Assembly (NCBI GenBank): GCA_030066195.1
Contig: JASJCB010000037.1
Span: 23,075-87,074, forward strand
Direction: 5' to 3'
Length of the DNA: 64,000 nt
Origin: Acidobacteriota bacterium
GTDB lineage: Bacteria > Acidobacteriota > Holophagae > Acanthopleuribacterales > Acanthopleuribacteraceae
Part shown: positions 31,542 to 41,900 of the stretch, piece by piece
How positions within the stretch are numbered: position 1 is the stretch's first letter
Layout of the letters: each line of letters opens with the position of its first letter
The notes under the pieces: generated by a model
Seen by the model: the letters and a program-made list of their open reading frames with translations, nothing else
Told to the model about the DNA's origin: nothing
The model's database searches: none
Position numbers and translations under genes: made by a program

Positions 31542-34500
31542 ATGGCAATCATTGCCGGTCACCGAATCACCACAAAAATTTATGAAAGTGCAAGTTCTCT
31601 TGTCTACCGCTCAAAAAGGCTCGAGGACGGTGTTCCGGTCATTCTGAAAGTTCTCAAAGAAGACTATCCTTCTCCGGAAGAACTGACTCGTTACCGTCAG
31701 GAGTACGAGATCACCTCCTCTCTGGACATCCCGGGCTGCATTGAAACTTACGGGCAGGCCGCTTACCGACACACTCTGGTCATGTTTCTCGAAGATTTCG
31801 GCGGCGATTCACTGAAGCTGCGGCTTCAAGACAAAGCCATGAGCATTGCCGAGTTCCTGGATGTGGCGTGCAAAGCGACGGCGGCCCTGAAGCAGATTCA
31901 TGCCGACCATGTCATTCACAAAGACATCAATCCTTCCAATATCGTGATGAACGGGGAAACCGGTGTGTTGAAGATCATCGACTTCGGTATCTCCACCCGG
32001 TTCAAACACGAAAGCAAGACGCCGATCCACCCCAAGGTCATGGAAGGAACCCCGGCCTATGTGTCCCCCGAGCAAACAGGACGCATGAACTGCACCATGG
32101 ATTACCGCACCGATCTTTACTCTTTGGGTGTAACCTTCTATGAATGTCTCACCGGGCGGTTGCCGTTTGTTACGGATGACATGTTGGAACTGGTACACCA
32201 CCATCTGGTCAACGAACCCGAACCGCCCGTCGCCCTGCGCCCGGACCTACCCGACATCCTATCTCGGATCGTTATGCGCCTCATGGCCAAAAGGCCCGAG
32301 GATCGTTATCAAAGCGCAGGGGGGCTTCTGGCCGATCTGGAAACCTGTGCCGCCGGATGGGCGGAAGCACGACAGATTACCTCCTTCCCACTGGGTAGTC
32401 AGGATATATCCGACCGGTTCGAGATCCCCTCCAAACTGTACGGGCGCACGCGGGAGAAAGAGAAGCTGTCGGCCGCTTTCGATCACGCCGCCTCCAGTGG
32501 TGTTCTCATGTTGGTGGCCGGGTATTCCGGTATCGGTAAAACCGCCCTGGTGCAAGAACTTTACAAGCCGGTAACCGCCCGGCGTGGATTTTTTACCAGC
32601 GGCAAATTCGACCAACTACAGCGCGAGATACCTTATGCCGCACCCGCTGCCGCATTTCGTTCCCTGGTTCGGCAATTGCTCACCGGCGATCCCGACCAAC
32701 TGGAGCACTGGCAGGAGGTCTTGAGTGGAGCCCTGGGTCCTAACGGTCGGGTGATTACCGAGATCATCCCCGAGTTGACCCACATCATCGGTGACCAACC
32801 GGTCCTGCCCGAACTGGGGCCCGTCGAATCGCGTAACCGCTTTACCCTGACGTTTCTCAATTTCCTACGTTGCTTCTGCCGCCCCGAACATCCCCTGGTG
32901 TTATTCCTGGATGACCTGCAATGGGTGGACGCTGCCTCGCTCAGCCTGTTGGAATCCATTCTGACTGACCAGGATAACCGTCATCTGCTTGTCATCGGCG
33001 CCTATCGCGATAACGAGGTAGAAAGCCACCATCCCTTGATCTTCTTTAAAGAGAGGATCTTGAAAAGCGGTACGCTCGTGGAGCAAATCAATCTGGGCCC
33101 GCTTCGAGACGAGGACCTGACCGCTCTAACAGCCGACGCGGTGAAAGAGAAGCCCGAGACGGTCGGCGATCTTGCCTCGCTGATCCGGAACAAAACACTG
33201 GGCAACCCCTTTTTCGTCAATCAATTCCTGACCACGCTTCACGAGGAGGGACTGTTGTTTTTCGACAACGCCTCCGCCCGCTGGCGGTGGGACCTCCCCC
33301 GGATTACGGCCATGGACATTACGGGTAATGTGGTTGATTTACTCATCGGCCGTTTTATGAAATTGCCGGAAACCACTCGCGAAGTGTTGCGTCTGGCCGC
33401 CTGTATCGGCAACAGCTTCGACTTGAAAACCCTGGCCGCCATTTACGAACAGTCGCCCGTGCAGACCTACGGTCACCTCCTACCCGCCGTCCAGGAAAGC
33501 CTGGTCTTGCCGCGATCCGAACTGCAAGCTCTGGGTTCGAACCCGGCGGAAACGGATCTGGTCATTTTCCAGTTCAAATTCCTGCACGACCGGGTTCAGC
33601 AGGCCGCCTATGCTTTGATCGACGAAACCGATCGCGAGGCCTTGCACTACCGGATCGGCAACTTACTCCTGGCTCAAATCCCCGAAGAAGAACAGGACGA
33701 ACGCGTATTCGAATTACTGGACCACCTCAACCTGGGTAAGAAGTTCTGCACCGATGCTCCCGAACGGGAAAGAGCGGCTCGCTTCAATCTGACCGCCGGC
33801 ACCAAGGCTTTGGGCTCCAACGCCTACGACGCCGCCCTTACCTACCTGACCACCGGGTTGAGCCTCATTCATGAGGAGGAATGGGATCGGGCTTATGACC
33901 TGGTGATGGACCTGCTCAAACAAACGGCGCGCGCCCAATACCTCACCGGCGATTTCGAGGAAGCAGGCCGCACCATGACGAGGGCTTTGCAAACCGCCCG
34001 ATCCGACATGGAAAAAGTCGACATTCACCAACTGGCCATCATTCAAAAAACCACTGTCGGCAGGTATGCCGAAGCCATCGAGGACGGGCGAAAGGCCCTG
34101 GCTCTGCTGGGTGATGTCTTACCTGAAACCGTGTCGGATGAGTTGATCGAAGCCGAGTTGGCCGCGTGTAAAAAAAATCTGGGCGGTCGCCCGGTGCTTT
34201 CCCTGGTGGATGCGCCGGAAATGACCGATCCCATCCATCGCACCATGATCACCATTCTCAGCGATCTCATCTCTGCCAGTTTTCTTTCGTCGCCTTCAAT
34301 CTACATCGTGATTACAGCGAAGATGGTCAACCTCTCGCTCTTGCATGGCAATACGCTTGAAACCAGTTCGGCCTATTCATCTTACGGCATGATGCTGTCA
34401 GCTTTCTTCGCCGACTATTCTACCGCCTACGAGTTCGGCAGCTTGTCACGGGCGCTGAGCGATAAATACGGCAACGCCAACCTGATCTGCCTGAACTATT

Positions 34501-37109
34501 TTCTGACCGTCGGATATACCAGTTCATGGCGCGAGCCTCTGGCCGATACCATTACCGATTTAGATCGTGGGTACCAGGCAGGTCTGGAGGCCGGTAATCT
34601 TAATTTCGCCGGGTATACCCTGGATTTCCGGACGCGGCACCGTTACTATCATGGCAAACCCCTTCCCGAATTGTCGGCACGGGATATACCCTCCACTCTG
34701 AAGTTCGTTGAAAAACGGGAGATCCTGATTGCGTTGGACCAAATCATCTCTACCCGGTTGGCCGTCTCCACACTGACGGGAGAACAGGAGCATGCGGATT
34801 ACCTGACCCGGGAAGCGGGCTTGAAGCATTTGGAACAAGCCGGGGCCCACCAGAGCCATCAAGCAATCTTTCATGCCTATCTCTTCCAGGCGCAGGTGCT
34901 CTACCTCTTGGGCCGGCCGGAAAAGGCGCTCGACAACATCCTTAAGGCATTGGAAGCAATTACGTTTGCAGGCGGAACCTTCAGCGTGGCCGAACATAAT
35001 TTCTACCATTCCCTTATTCTGGCCGAACTGATCGGTCAAGGCCTCGGAGATACTGCCGCCCACTGGGAAACCCTGAGAGCCAACCAGGAACAAATGGCGC
35101 AATGGGCAGAGATGTGCCCTGAAAATTTTCGACATAAATACCAGTTGGTAACCGCTGAAACACAGCGCTTGGAAGACCGCTTCACCCAGGCCATGGACAG
35201 TTATGATACGGCCGTTGAAACCGCGGAACGCCATAACTTTCCCCAGGACGAAGCACTGTGTAATGAATTGGCGGCCCGTTTCTGGCTGGCGCGCGGCAAG
35301 CAGAAGATTGCGGGGGTCTACCTGCGTGACGCTCATCAGGGCTACCGCAATTGGGGTGCAACCCGCAAGGTAAACGCGCTGGAAAAAGCCTATCCGCAAT
35401 GGCTGGGCCAGAGTAAGCGACGAGTCGCCGACGGGGAGATTCGAGTTTCTACAACAACCACCGGTCATGGGAGCGATCTGGACCTGGCCACTGTCATTCG
35501 CGCCTCGCGCGCCATTGCCGCCGAAAAAGAGTTGAGCGGCCTGCTGGCCAGGGTCGTCCATATTTCATTGGAGAACGCGGGCGCCGAGCGAGGTTATCTG
35601 ATCCTCAATCGGAACGGAAACCTGATCATCAAAGCCATGGCCGATGCGAGTAAGGAAATAAGTGTGCGCGGAATGTCACAGGAGCTGACCCAAGCGGAGG
35701 GGCCGCAGGGTATGGTGCAGTATGTGGCCCGAACCCAGGAAGCAGTCGTGCTTGAAGACGCCGCGGCTCAGGGCAGGTTTACCAACGATCCATATGTGCT
35801 GAAACATGCCTGTAAATCGGTGCTGTGCATGCCGCTGCTAAGCCAGGGCAGCCTGATTGCCATTGTTTTTCTGGAGAATAACAAAGTTCCCTCGGCTTTT
35901 TCCGCAGACCGGTTGGAAGTACTCCAGTTGCTTTTGACCCCGGCCGCCGTTACCATCGAGAACGCCGTGTTGAAGGATGCGACCGCCCCGACTGACTTCA
36001 GCTATCAGGTCGGCGGCAGCTTGCCCGACGGCGCGGCCAGTTATGTCACGCGTAACTGTGACCGGGAGCTTCAGCACAGTATCCTGCAAGGCCGATTCAG
36101 CCTTGTGCTCAACTCACGTCAAATGGGCAAGTCCAGTTTGCGCATCCATACCATGAAACAATTGCAAACCGAGGGCGTCACCTGTGTTGCGGTAGACCTG
36201 ACCATGATAGGCAGCAGGCAGGTTACCCCGGAGCAGTGGTATGCGGGTTTTGCACGCTTCGTACTCAGCGGTTTGCCTTTCGACGCCGAAATCAATCTGC
36301 GTTCCTGGTGGCGCGAACGTGACCACCTGTCCCCCGTACAACGTCTGGCCGAACTGTTCGATGCAGAGATCCTGACCCGTGTATCCGGCAAAATGGCGGT
36401 CTTTATCGATGAAATCGACACGGTGCTCGGTTTGCCGTTTAATACGGACGACTTCTTCGCCCTGATTCGCGCCTTTGCCAACAAGCATGCCGATGATGAG
36501 CGCTACGCCAATCTGACCTTCGTGCTGCTGGGCATGACCACTCCGGACAAGTTGATTGCCGACAAGCAGCGAACACCATTCAATATCGGCACGGGAATCA
36601 TTGTGGAAGGCTTTAAACCCGGCGAGGTGTCGCCGCTTTTTGCGGGTTTCCGGGATAAGGATTCCGACCCGGAAGCCATCCTCACGGCAGTGTTGGCCTG
36701 GACGGGCGGGCAGCCGTTTTTAACGCAAAAAGTCTGCGCCCTGTTGAGTGGGCAGGAAACCAGGCCCCAACCCGGTCAGGTGAGTGAGTGGGTGGGTCAC
36801 GCGGTGCGTAACCACATCATCACCAACTGGGAAGCCGGAGATGAACCCGAGCACCTGAAAACCATCCGTGACCGCATTTTGGCTTCAGGCGAGATGACAC
36901 GCCCTTTGTTGGAACTGTATCGCGATGTTTTGTGCCGGGACGAGGTACTTGCCCTGGAAACCCCGGTGGTCACCGAATTGCGTTTGACCGGTTTGGTCAC
37001 CAGCGCTTGGGGTAAACTAAGGGTAAGCAATCCAATCTATCGTGAAGTTTTTAGCCGACAGTGGGTCGAGACAGCCCTGGATGCGATGCAACAACCCGAC
37101 CATGTATGA
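31542..37109 (+). CDS. Multidomain Ser/Thr protein kinase-AAA-GAF-AAA-like regulator
   Basis: 1855 residues. An N-terminal Hanks-type kinase (about 1-270) has the ATP lysine K36, catalytic loop HKDINPSN (D128) and DFG aspartate D147. An AAA_16-type ATPase follows, with Walker A GYSGIGKT (K333) and Walker B-like LVLFLDDLQWVD. A long helical, TPR-like region is at about 620-1290 and a GAF domain at about 1320-1480. The C-terminal ATPase is of the AAA-like (PF14516) type, with NSRQMGKSS (K1530) and MAVFIDEIDTVLG. Cyanobacterial HstK-type kinases share the first three parts but end in a histidine kinase; here the second ATPase takes that place. A ribosome binding site (GAGGAG) lies upstream and the stop is 15 bp from the acyl ligase, so it heads the biosynthetic operon and probably senses or controls it. 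Confidence 0.85.
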   Translation: MAIIAGHRITTKIYESASSLVYRSKRLEDGVPVILKVLKEDYPSPEELTRYRQEYEITSSLDIPGCIETYGQAAYRHTLVMFLEDFGGDSLKLRLQDKAMSIAEFLDVACKATAALKQIHADHVIHKDINPSNIVMNGETGVLKIIDFGISTRFKHESKTPIHPKVMEGTPAYVSPEQTGRMNCTMDYRTDLYSLGVTFYECLTGRLPFVTDDMLELVHHHLVNEPEPPVALRPDLPDILSRIVMRLMAKRPEDRYQSAGGLLADLETCAAGWAEARQITSFPLGSQDISDRFEIPSKLYGRTREKEKLSAAFDHAASSGVLMLVAGYSGIGKTALVQELYKPVTARRGFFTSGKFDQLQREIPYAAPAAAFRSLVRQLLTGDPDQLEHWQEVLSGALGPNGRVITEIIPELTHIIGDQPVLPELGPVESRNRFTLTFLNFLRCFCRPEHPLVLFLDDLQWVDAASLSLLESILTDQDNRHLLVIGAYRDNEVESHHPLIFFKERILKSGTLVEQINLGPLRDEDLTALTADAVKEKPETVGDLASLIRNKTLGNPFFVNQFLTTLHEEGLLFFDNASARWRWDLPRITAMDITGNVVDLLIGRFMKLPETTREVLRLAACIGNSFDLKTLAAIYEQSPVQTYGHLLPAVQESLVLPRSELQALGSNPAETDLVIFQFKFLHDRVQQAAYALIDETDREALHYRIGNLLLAQIPEEEQDERVFELLDHLNLGKKFCTDAPERERAARFNLTAGTKALGSNAYDAALTYLTTGLSLIHEEEWDRAYDLVMDLLKQTARAQYLTGDFEEAGRTMTRALQTARSDMEKVDIHQLAIIQKTTVGRYAEAIEDGRKALALLGDVLPETVSDELIEAELAACKKNLGGRPVLSLVDAPEMTDPIHRTMITILSDLISASFLSSPSIYIVITAKMVNLSLLHGNTLETSSAYSSYGMMLSAFFADYSTAYEFGSLSRALSDKYGNANLICLNYFLTVGYTSSWREPLADTITDLDRGYQAGLEAGNLNFAGYTLDFRTRHRYYHGKPLPELSARDIPSTLKFVEKREILIALDQIISTRLAVSTLTGEQEHADYLTREAGLKHLEQAGAHQSHQAIFHAYLFQAQVLYLLGRPEKALDNILKALEAITFAGGTFSVAEHNFYHSLILAELIGQGLGDTAAHWETLRANQEQMAQWAEMCPENFRHKYQLVTAETQRLEDRFTQAMDSYDTAVETAERHNFPQDEALCNELAARFWLARGKQKIAGVYLRDAHQGYRNWGATRKVNALEKAYPQWLGQSKRRVADGEIRVSTTTTGHGSDLDLATVIRASRAIAAEKELSGLLARVVHISLENAGAERGYLILNRNGNLIIKAMADASKEISVRGMSQELTQAEGPQGMVQYVARTQEAVVLEDAAAQGRFTNDPYVLKHACKSVLCMPLLSQGSLIAIVFLENNKVPSAFSADRLEVLQLLLTPAAVTIENAVLKDATAPTDFSYQVGGSLPDGAASYVTRNCDRELQHSILQGRFSLVLNSRQMGKSSLRIHTMKQLQTEGVTCVAVDLTMIGSRQVTPEQWYAGFARFVLSGLPFDAEINLRSWWRERDHLSPVQRLAELFDAEILTRVSGKMAVFIDEIDTVLGLPFNTDDFFALIRAFANKHADDERYANLTFVLLGMTTPDKLIADKQRTPFNIGTGIIVEGFKPGEVSPLFAGFRDKDSDPEAILTAVLAWTGGQPFLTQKVCALLSGQETRPQPGQVSEWVGHAVRNHIITNWEAGDEPEHLKTIRDRILASGEMTRPLLELYRDVLCRDEVLALETPVVTELRLTGLVTSAWGKLRVSNPIYREVFSRQWVETALDAMQQPDHV

Positions 37110-37124
37110 GCGCAGGGAGGATGG

Positions 37125-38945
37125 ATGAATATTGCCCGGCACATCAACACCGCGGCCGTGGAGACACCGGATCGAACGGCGGTTTTTTTCGGCGATAGTG
37201 TGATCACTTACGGCGCTCTGAACCGCATGAGCGATCAAATGGCCGCGCGGTTACAGCAAAGAGGATTGGGTCGGGGAGCCAGGGTCGCGCTGTTCCTGCC
37301 CAATGGACCCGGGTTTATCGCGGCCTATTTGGGTATTCTGAAAGCGGGTATGGTGGCTGTTTCCATCAATCCAACCGCCAAACCCGCCGAGGTTGACTTC
37401 ATTCTAACAGACTGTGGTGCGGCCGCCCTGCTGACGGCAAACCGGCCGGGAGCCATGGTATCCGATGTTCCACCTACGCCGGCCTGGGTTCATGTAGTTG
37501 ACGAAAAAACGTTAGCCGGGGGACCCGTTCCCGATTTTGAAATGACCCATGTGTCGGATGATGAGGCAGCCTCCATTCTGTATACATCGGGGACAACGGG
37601 GCGACCCAAGGGCGTGGTCTTGACACATGGTAACCTGGCAGCCAATAAAAGCGCCTTCAGCAATTGCCTGACTCTGGGCTCCGCCGACAAGGCGCTGTTA
37701 TTTTTGCCGCTTACCCATGCGTACGGTCAGAATGCCGTGCTGCAACCTTGCCTGGAAGCCCGCGCATCGATCGTTCTGCAAAACGGTTTCCAACCGGCCG
37801 ACGCCGTCCGGGCCGTCGCCGATCATCGAGTCAGCCTGTTCTTCGGCGTGCCCGTTCACTTCATCGGGTTGCTCGGAAGAAAACCCGGAAACCTATCCTC
37901 GTTACGCTTGTGCTTCTCCGCCGCCTCCACGCTTCCCGCGGAAATTGCCGACCGATGGCGCGCCTTGACCGGCTGCTCCATCGTGCAGGGTTACGGCATG
38001 ACCGAAAGTACCGCCCTGTGCACCTATAACAAAAGACCCGAATCCAAACCGGAATCGGTAGGCACGGCCATGCAGGGAATGGAGGTACGCATTGTCGATC
38101 CTGAAAGCGGTGCGCTTTGCCGGCCGGGCGCCCCGGGCGAGTTGATCTACCGCGGCGCCTATGTCATGAAGAATTATTGGGGCCGTGAAGAGGAAACCGC
38201 CGGGGCGATCGTAGACGGTTGGTTTCATTCCGGCGATCTGGCAACCATGGATGAGGACGGCGATTGTTTTATCGTGGATCGCTTGAAAGACGTGATCGAT
38301 GTGGGCGGCCTCAAGGTTTTCCCGGCGGAAGTAGAAAATGTCCTGTACCAACATCCCGCCGTGGCCGAGGCGGCCGTTTTCGGTCTGCCGGATACCGGTT
38401 TCGGTGAGGCGGTAGGAGCCGTGGTTGTACCCGTCCGGAATCGGCAGGTAACGGTCGGCGAACTTTCGGCGTTCGCGCGGCAGCGTTTGGAAGAGTACAA
38501 GGCGCCCGCTCATATCGACCTGGTGGACACCATCCTCAAAAACCCGACCGGCAAAGTACTCAAGCATGTGCTGCGGAAGGTGAATCCACCGACAACCGCG
38601 AACCGTCATATCATTGCAAACTGGATCACCGAATGGATACTGGCGCTGCCGGAATGTCCTCCGCCTCCCTTTCCCCCGGAGGCTAACTGGAAACAACTCC
38701 TGCCCGATTCCCAGATCCTTATCCAACTTGCCGGAGACCTTTCCTTCCGCTTGGATAGGAAGGTCTCACCCTCCTTATTCTGGGAGTATTCCACCATCGA
38801 CTCCCTGGCCCGATATCTTGCCGAGACTCCGACCGTGCAGGAAACGTCCCAAGGCGATGAACCGACCCCAAAAACCGGGACCACGGAAGCCTTGATCGCG
38901 GCCCTGGAAGATGCTGTCGCAAATTCTGGGAAGGGGGAGAGTTGA
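37125..38945 (+). CDS. Fatty acyl-AMP ligase with C-terminal acyl carrier domain (loading module)
   Basis: 606 residues. An ANL adenylating domain (about 1-490) has YTSGTTGRPKG (about 152-162), GYGMTES, FHSGDLATMDEDGD, the hinge DRLKDVIDVGGLK and the catalytic lysine in NPTGK (K477). A short carrier domain follows (about 500-575), with LLPDSQ as the phosphopantetheine site (S529), where GxDSL is usual. It should activate a fatty acid and load it on its own carrier for the next PKS, as lipoinitiation ligases do. GGGAGG precedes ATG 37125. Its end overlaps the next gene at TGATG. No acyl chain length can be inferred. Confidence 0.85.
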   Translation: MNIARHINTAAVETPDRTAVFFGDSVITYGALNRMSDQMAARLQQRGLGRGARVALFLPNGPGFIAAYLGILKAGMVAVSINPTAKPAEVDFILTDCGAAALLTANRPGAMVSDVPPTPAWVHVVDEKTLAGGPVPDFEMTHVSDDEAASILYTSGTTGRPKGVVLTHGNLAANKSAFSNCLTLGSADKALLFLPLTHAYGQNAVLQPCLEARASIVLQNGFQPADAVRAVADHRVSLFFGVPVHFIGLLGRKPGNLSSLRLCFSAASTLPAEIADRWRALTGCSIVQGYGMTESTALCTYNKRPESKPESVGTAMQGMEVRIVDPESGALCRPGAPGELIYRGAYVMKNYWGREEETAGAIVDGWFHSGDLATMDEDGDCFIVDRLKDVIDVGGLKVFPAEVENVLYQHPAVAEAAVFGLPDTGFGEAVGAVVVPVRNRQVTVGELSAFARQRLEEYKAPAHIDLVDTILKNPTGKVLKHVLRKVNPPTTANRHIIANWITEWILALPECPPPPFPPEANWKQLLPDSQILIQLAGDLSFRLDRKVSPSLFWEYSTIDSLARYLAETPTVQETSQGDEPTPKTGTTEALIAALEDAVANSGKGES

Positions 38946-41900
38946 TGACGCCCGCTCAAGAAGAACGCGGTCTCCTGAAGAATGCCCTCGAAGAGATCAA
39001 ACACCTGAAAAGACAGTTGGACCGGCTTCAGGAGCCCGTGGCGGTAATCGGCATGGCATGCCGGTTTCCAGGCGGCGCGAATACACCTCAACAGTTTTGG
39101 CAAAACCTCTGCCGGGGTGAAGACGCCGTCACCCGCGGGCCGAGCCGGGCGCGCACGATTCCCGGCGAACCTCCGCTGACCGCCTATGGCGCCTATCTCG
39201 ATGATATCGACGGCTTCGATGCTCGCTTTTTTGGGATTTCAGCCTTGGAAGCGGCTGAGATCGACCCGCAACACCGGCTCTTGTTGGAAGTCGCCTGGCA
39301 CGCCTTGGAAGACGCGGGTATCGACCCGAAGTCGATCGACGGTTCGCCTACAGGCGTCTATGTGGGTCAGTACGCCGATGATTACCCTCAGTTACAACTA
39401 TACCGCGGGCCGGCCGAAACGGTGCAAGCCGGTACTTCACTGGGACTGTTGCGCGGGCTGGGCGCGGGTCGAATCGCCCATTGCCTGAATTTGAAAGGGC
39501 CGGCTCTGGTAACAGATACTTCCTGTTCCTCTTCTCTGTCGGCGGTGCATCAGGCGATCATCGATTTGCGACGGGGCGCGTGTTCCCTGGCTCTCGCCGG
39601 GGGCGCGAACCTGATCGTTTCCAGTCGAATGACCCATGGTTTGACCCGGCTGGGCGCCTTGTCTCCGGCCGGACGCTGCAAGGTATTCGACGCGCGTGCG
39701 GACGGCTTTGTCCGTGGTGAAGGGGTGGGACTGGTGGTGCTGAAACGCTTATCGGAAGCGTTGACCGACAACGACCCGATTTATGCCGTGCTCAACCATT
39801 CAGTGGCCAACCAGGATGGACGAAGTAATGGTTTAACCGCACCCAACCCGGTCGCCCAAAAAGAATTGTTGGCTCAAGCCCTCAAAGAAAGCGGAACAGA
39901 CCCCGAACGCATTACCTATGTAGAAACCCACGGTACCGGCACCCTCCTGGGAGACCCCATCGAGACAAACGCCTTGGCCCGGGTCCTCTGTGAAGGGCGC
40001 TCACCGGAAAACCCCTTGTACCTGGGATCGGTCAAAGCCAATATCGGCCATTTGGAAGCGGCGGCCGGTGTGGCCGGTCTGATCAAAACCATTTTGATGC
40101 TGCACCATCGCAAGCTGGTGCCGCAACCCCATTTCCGAGAACCCAACCCGCATATCCCCTGGTCAGACTACCCGTTGCGGGTTCCTGACAAGGTCCTGCC
40201 ATGGCCCGCTTATCATCAGCCCGCCCTGGCCGGGTTGAGCGCATTCGGTATGACCGGCACCAATGTTCATATTCTGGCATCCGAAGCTCCGTCGGGAACA
40301 CGCGACCGTCACTCACCGCCGCTGTACCGCTTCCAACACCGGCGGTTTTGGCTGAATACCCATGTGGACAGTGAGCTCTCGCCGGTGGAACACCCTCTGC
40401 TTGGCCTTCGTCTTGATTTGGCCGCGGGCCGGACGATTTTTTTCGAGAAGAGGCTGAAGACGGTGCAGCCGGCTTTTTTACAGGATCATCGACTGCTGGG
40501 GGAAATTGTTTTTCCAGGGGCGGCCTTTCTGGAAATGGCGTTGGCGGCAGGCAAATCGGGGCTGGGTTATACAAGGCCCACATTGGCGGATATCACTTTC
40601 CTCAGGCCGCTTACCCTGTCCGAGGAGCAAACCCACGTACTTCAATTAACCCTGGAACCGGACGATGCCGGCGGAGCCGCGGTTCACATTTACAGTCGAA
40701 ACGACAATGATTGGACGCTTCATATGAGCGGCCTGATCGAGGCCCCGGTTGAATCGAAGCCCCGGGTTCCAACTTCAAGCCTTATCGAGGGTACAACCGA
40801 GGATCATTATCGACGGCTGGATGAACTTGGGCTTAATTACGGGCCGGGTTTTCGGGTCATAAAAGGGATTCGGGTACAGGGTGAAGAATGCTGGTGCCGA
40901 GTGCGTCCCCCCCAAGAAAACGGGGCCTATATCTTACACCCGGTGATGTTGGACTCTTGCTTCCAGGCCGTTACGCCGCTGCTTGATCACGAAACTCCGG
41001 TAATTCCCTTTTCCCTGGAGACATTGACCCTTCATGCCGACCCCACGGCCTGCAGCATCATTCGGGTAAAACGGCGCCCGTCATCACAAGACGCGGTGAT
41101 TGCCGATATCCGGTTTGCCCACCCTGACGGTACAGTTGCGGTCGTCATCGAAGGCCTCATCCTGAAACCCCCTGCGCACATCACCCCCGGTCTGTCTCCC
41201 GATTGGTTCTATGCATTGCATTGGGAACCTCGTTTCCCTCCGAATCGCGATTTCGCCGCCCAAATAGAAGCCCGTAGTCTCCATATCATCCAAAAAACCT
41301 TGCGAGACCTGGGCTGGGAATGGCAACCCGGAGCCTGCTTCACAACGCTTGAACTGATGGCGAAATTAGCCGTGCATCCGGATTATGCGCCCCTAATCCG
41401 CCACATTCTAAGCATCCTGGCTGAAGAAGGCTTGGTCAAACCGAACGGCGATGAATGGATGATGTGTCGCCCACTCTCCAGTGCCGAGGCGCCGCCCTTG
41501 TCTTCGGACGAACCGGCCGCCCGGATTTTGGAGCACTTTGCACCGGCGCTCCCGAATATTCTGCGAGGCGCCGAAGATCCGTTGCAACACATGTACATGG
41601 ACAGCATAGAGAACGTCGCGGCTCTGTACTCGGGTACAACCGCCAACGAACTGGTGCGAGATGAATTAGGGAAGACACTTCAACGGGTTAAAGGCTCTGT
41701 TCATATCTTGGAAATAGGCGGCGGCACCGGCGGTACAACGGCAGACCTCTTGCCCGATCTACCTGCCGGTACCGATTATTGGTTTACAGACATCTCACCC
41801 TTTTTTATCAACCGGGCGCGGACTCTCTTTAAGACCGGTTCCAACATCGCCTTCCGACGCTTCGATGTGGAACAGGACCCGGAAGCACAGGATATCCCCG

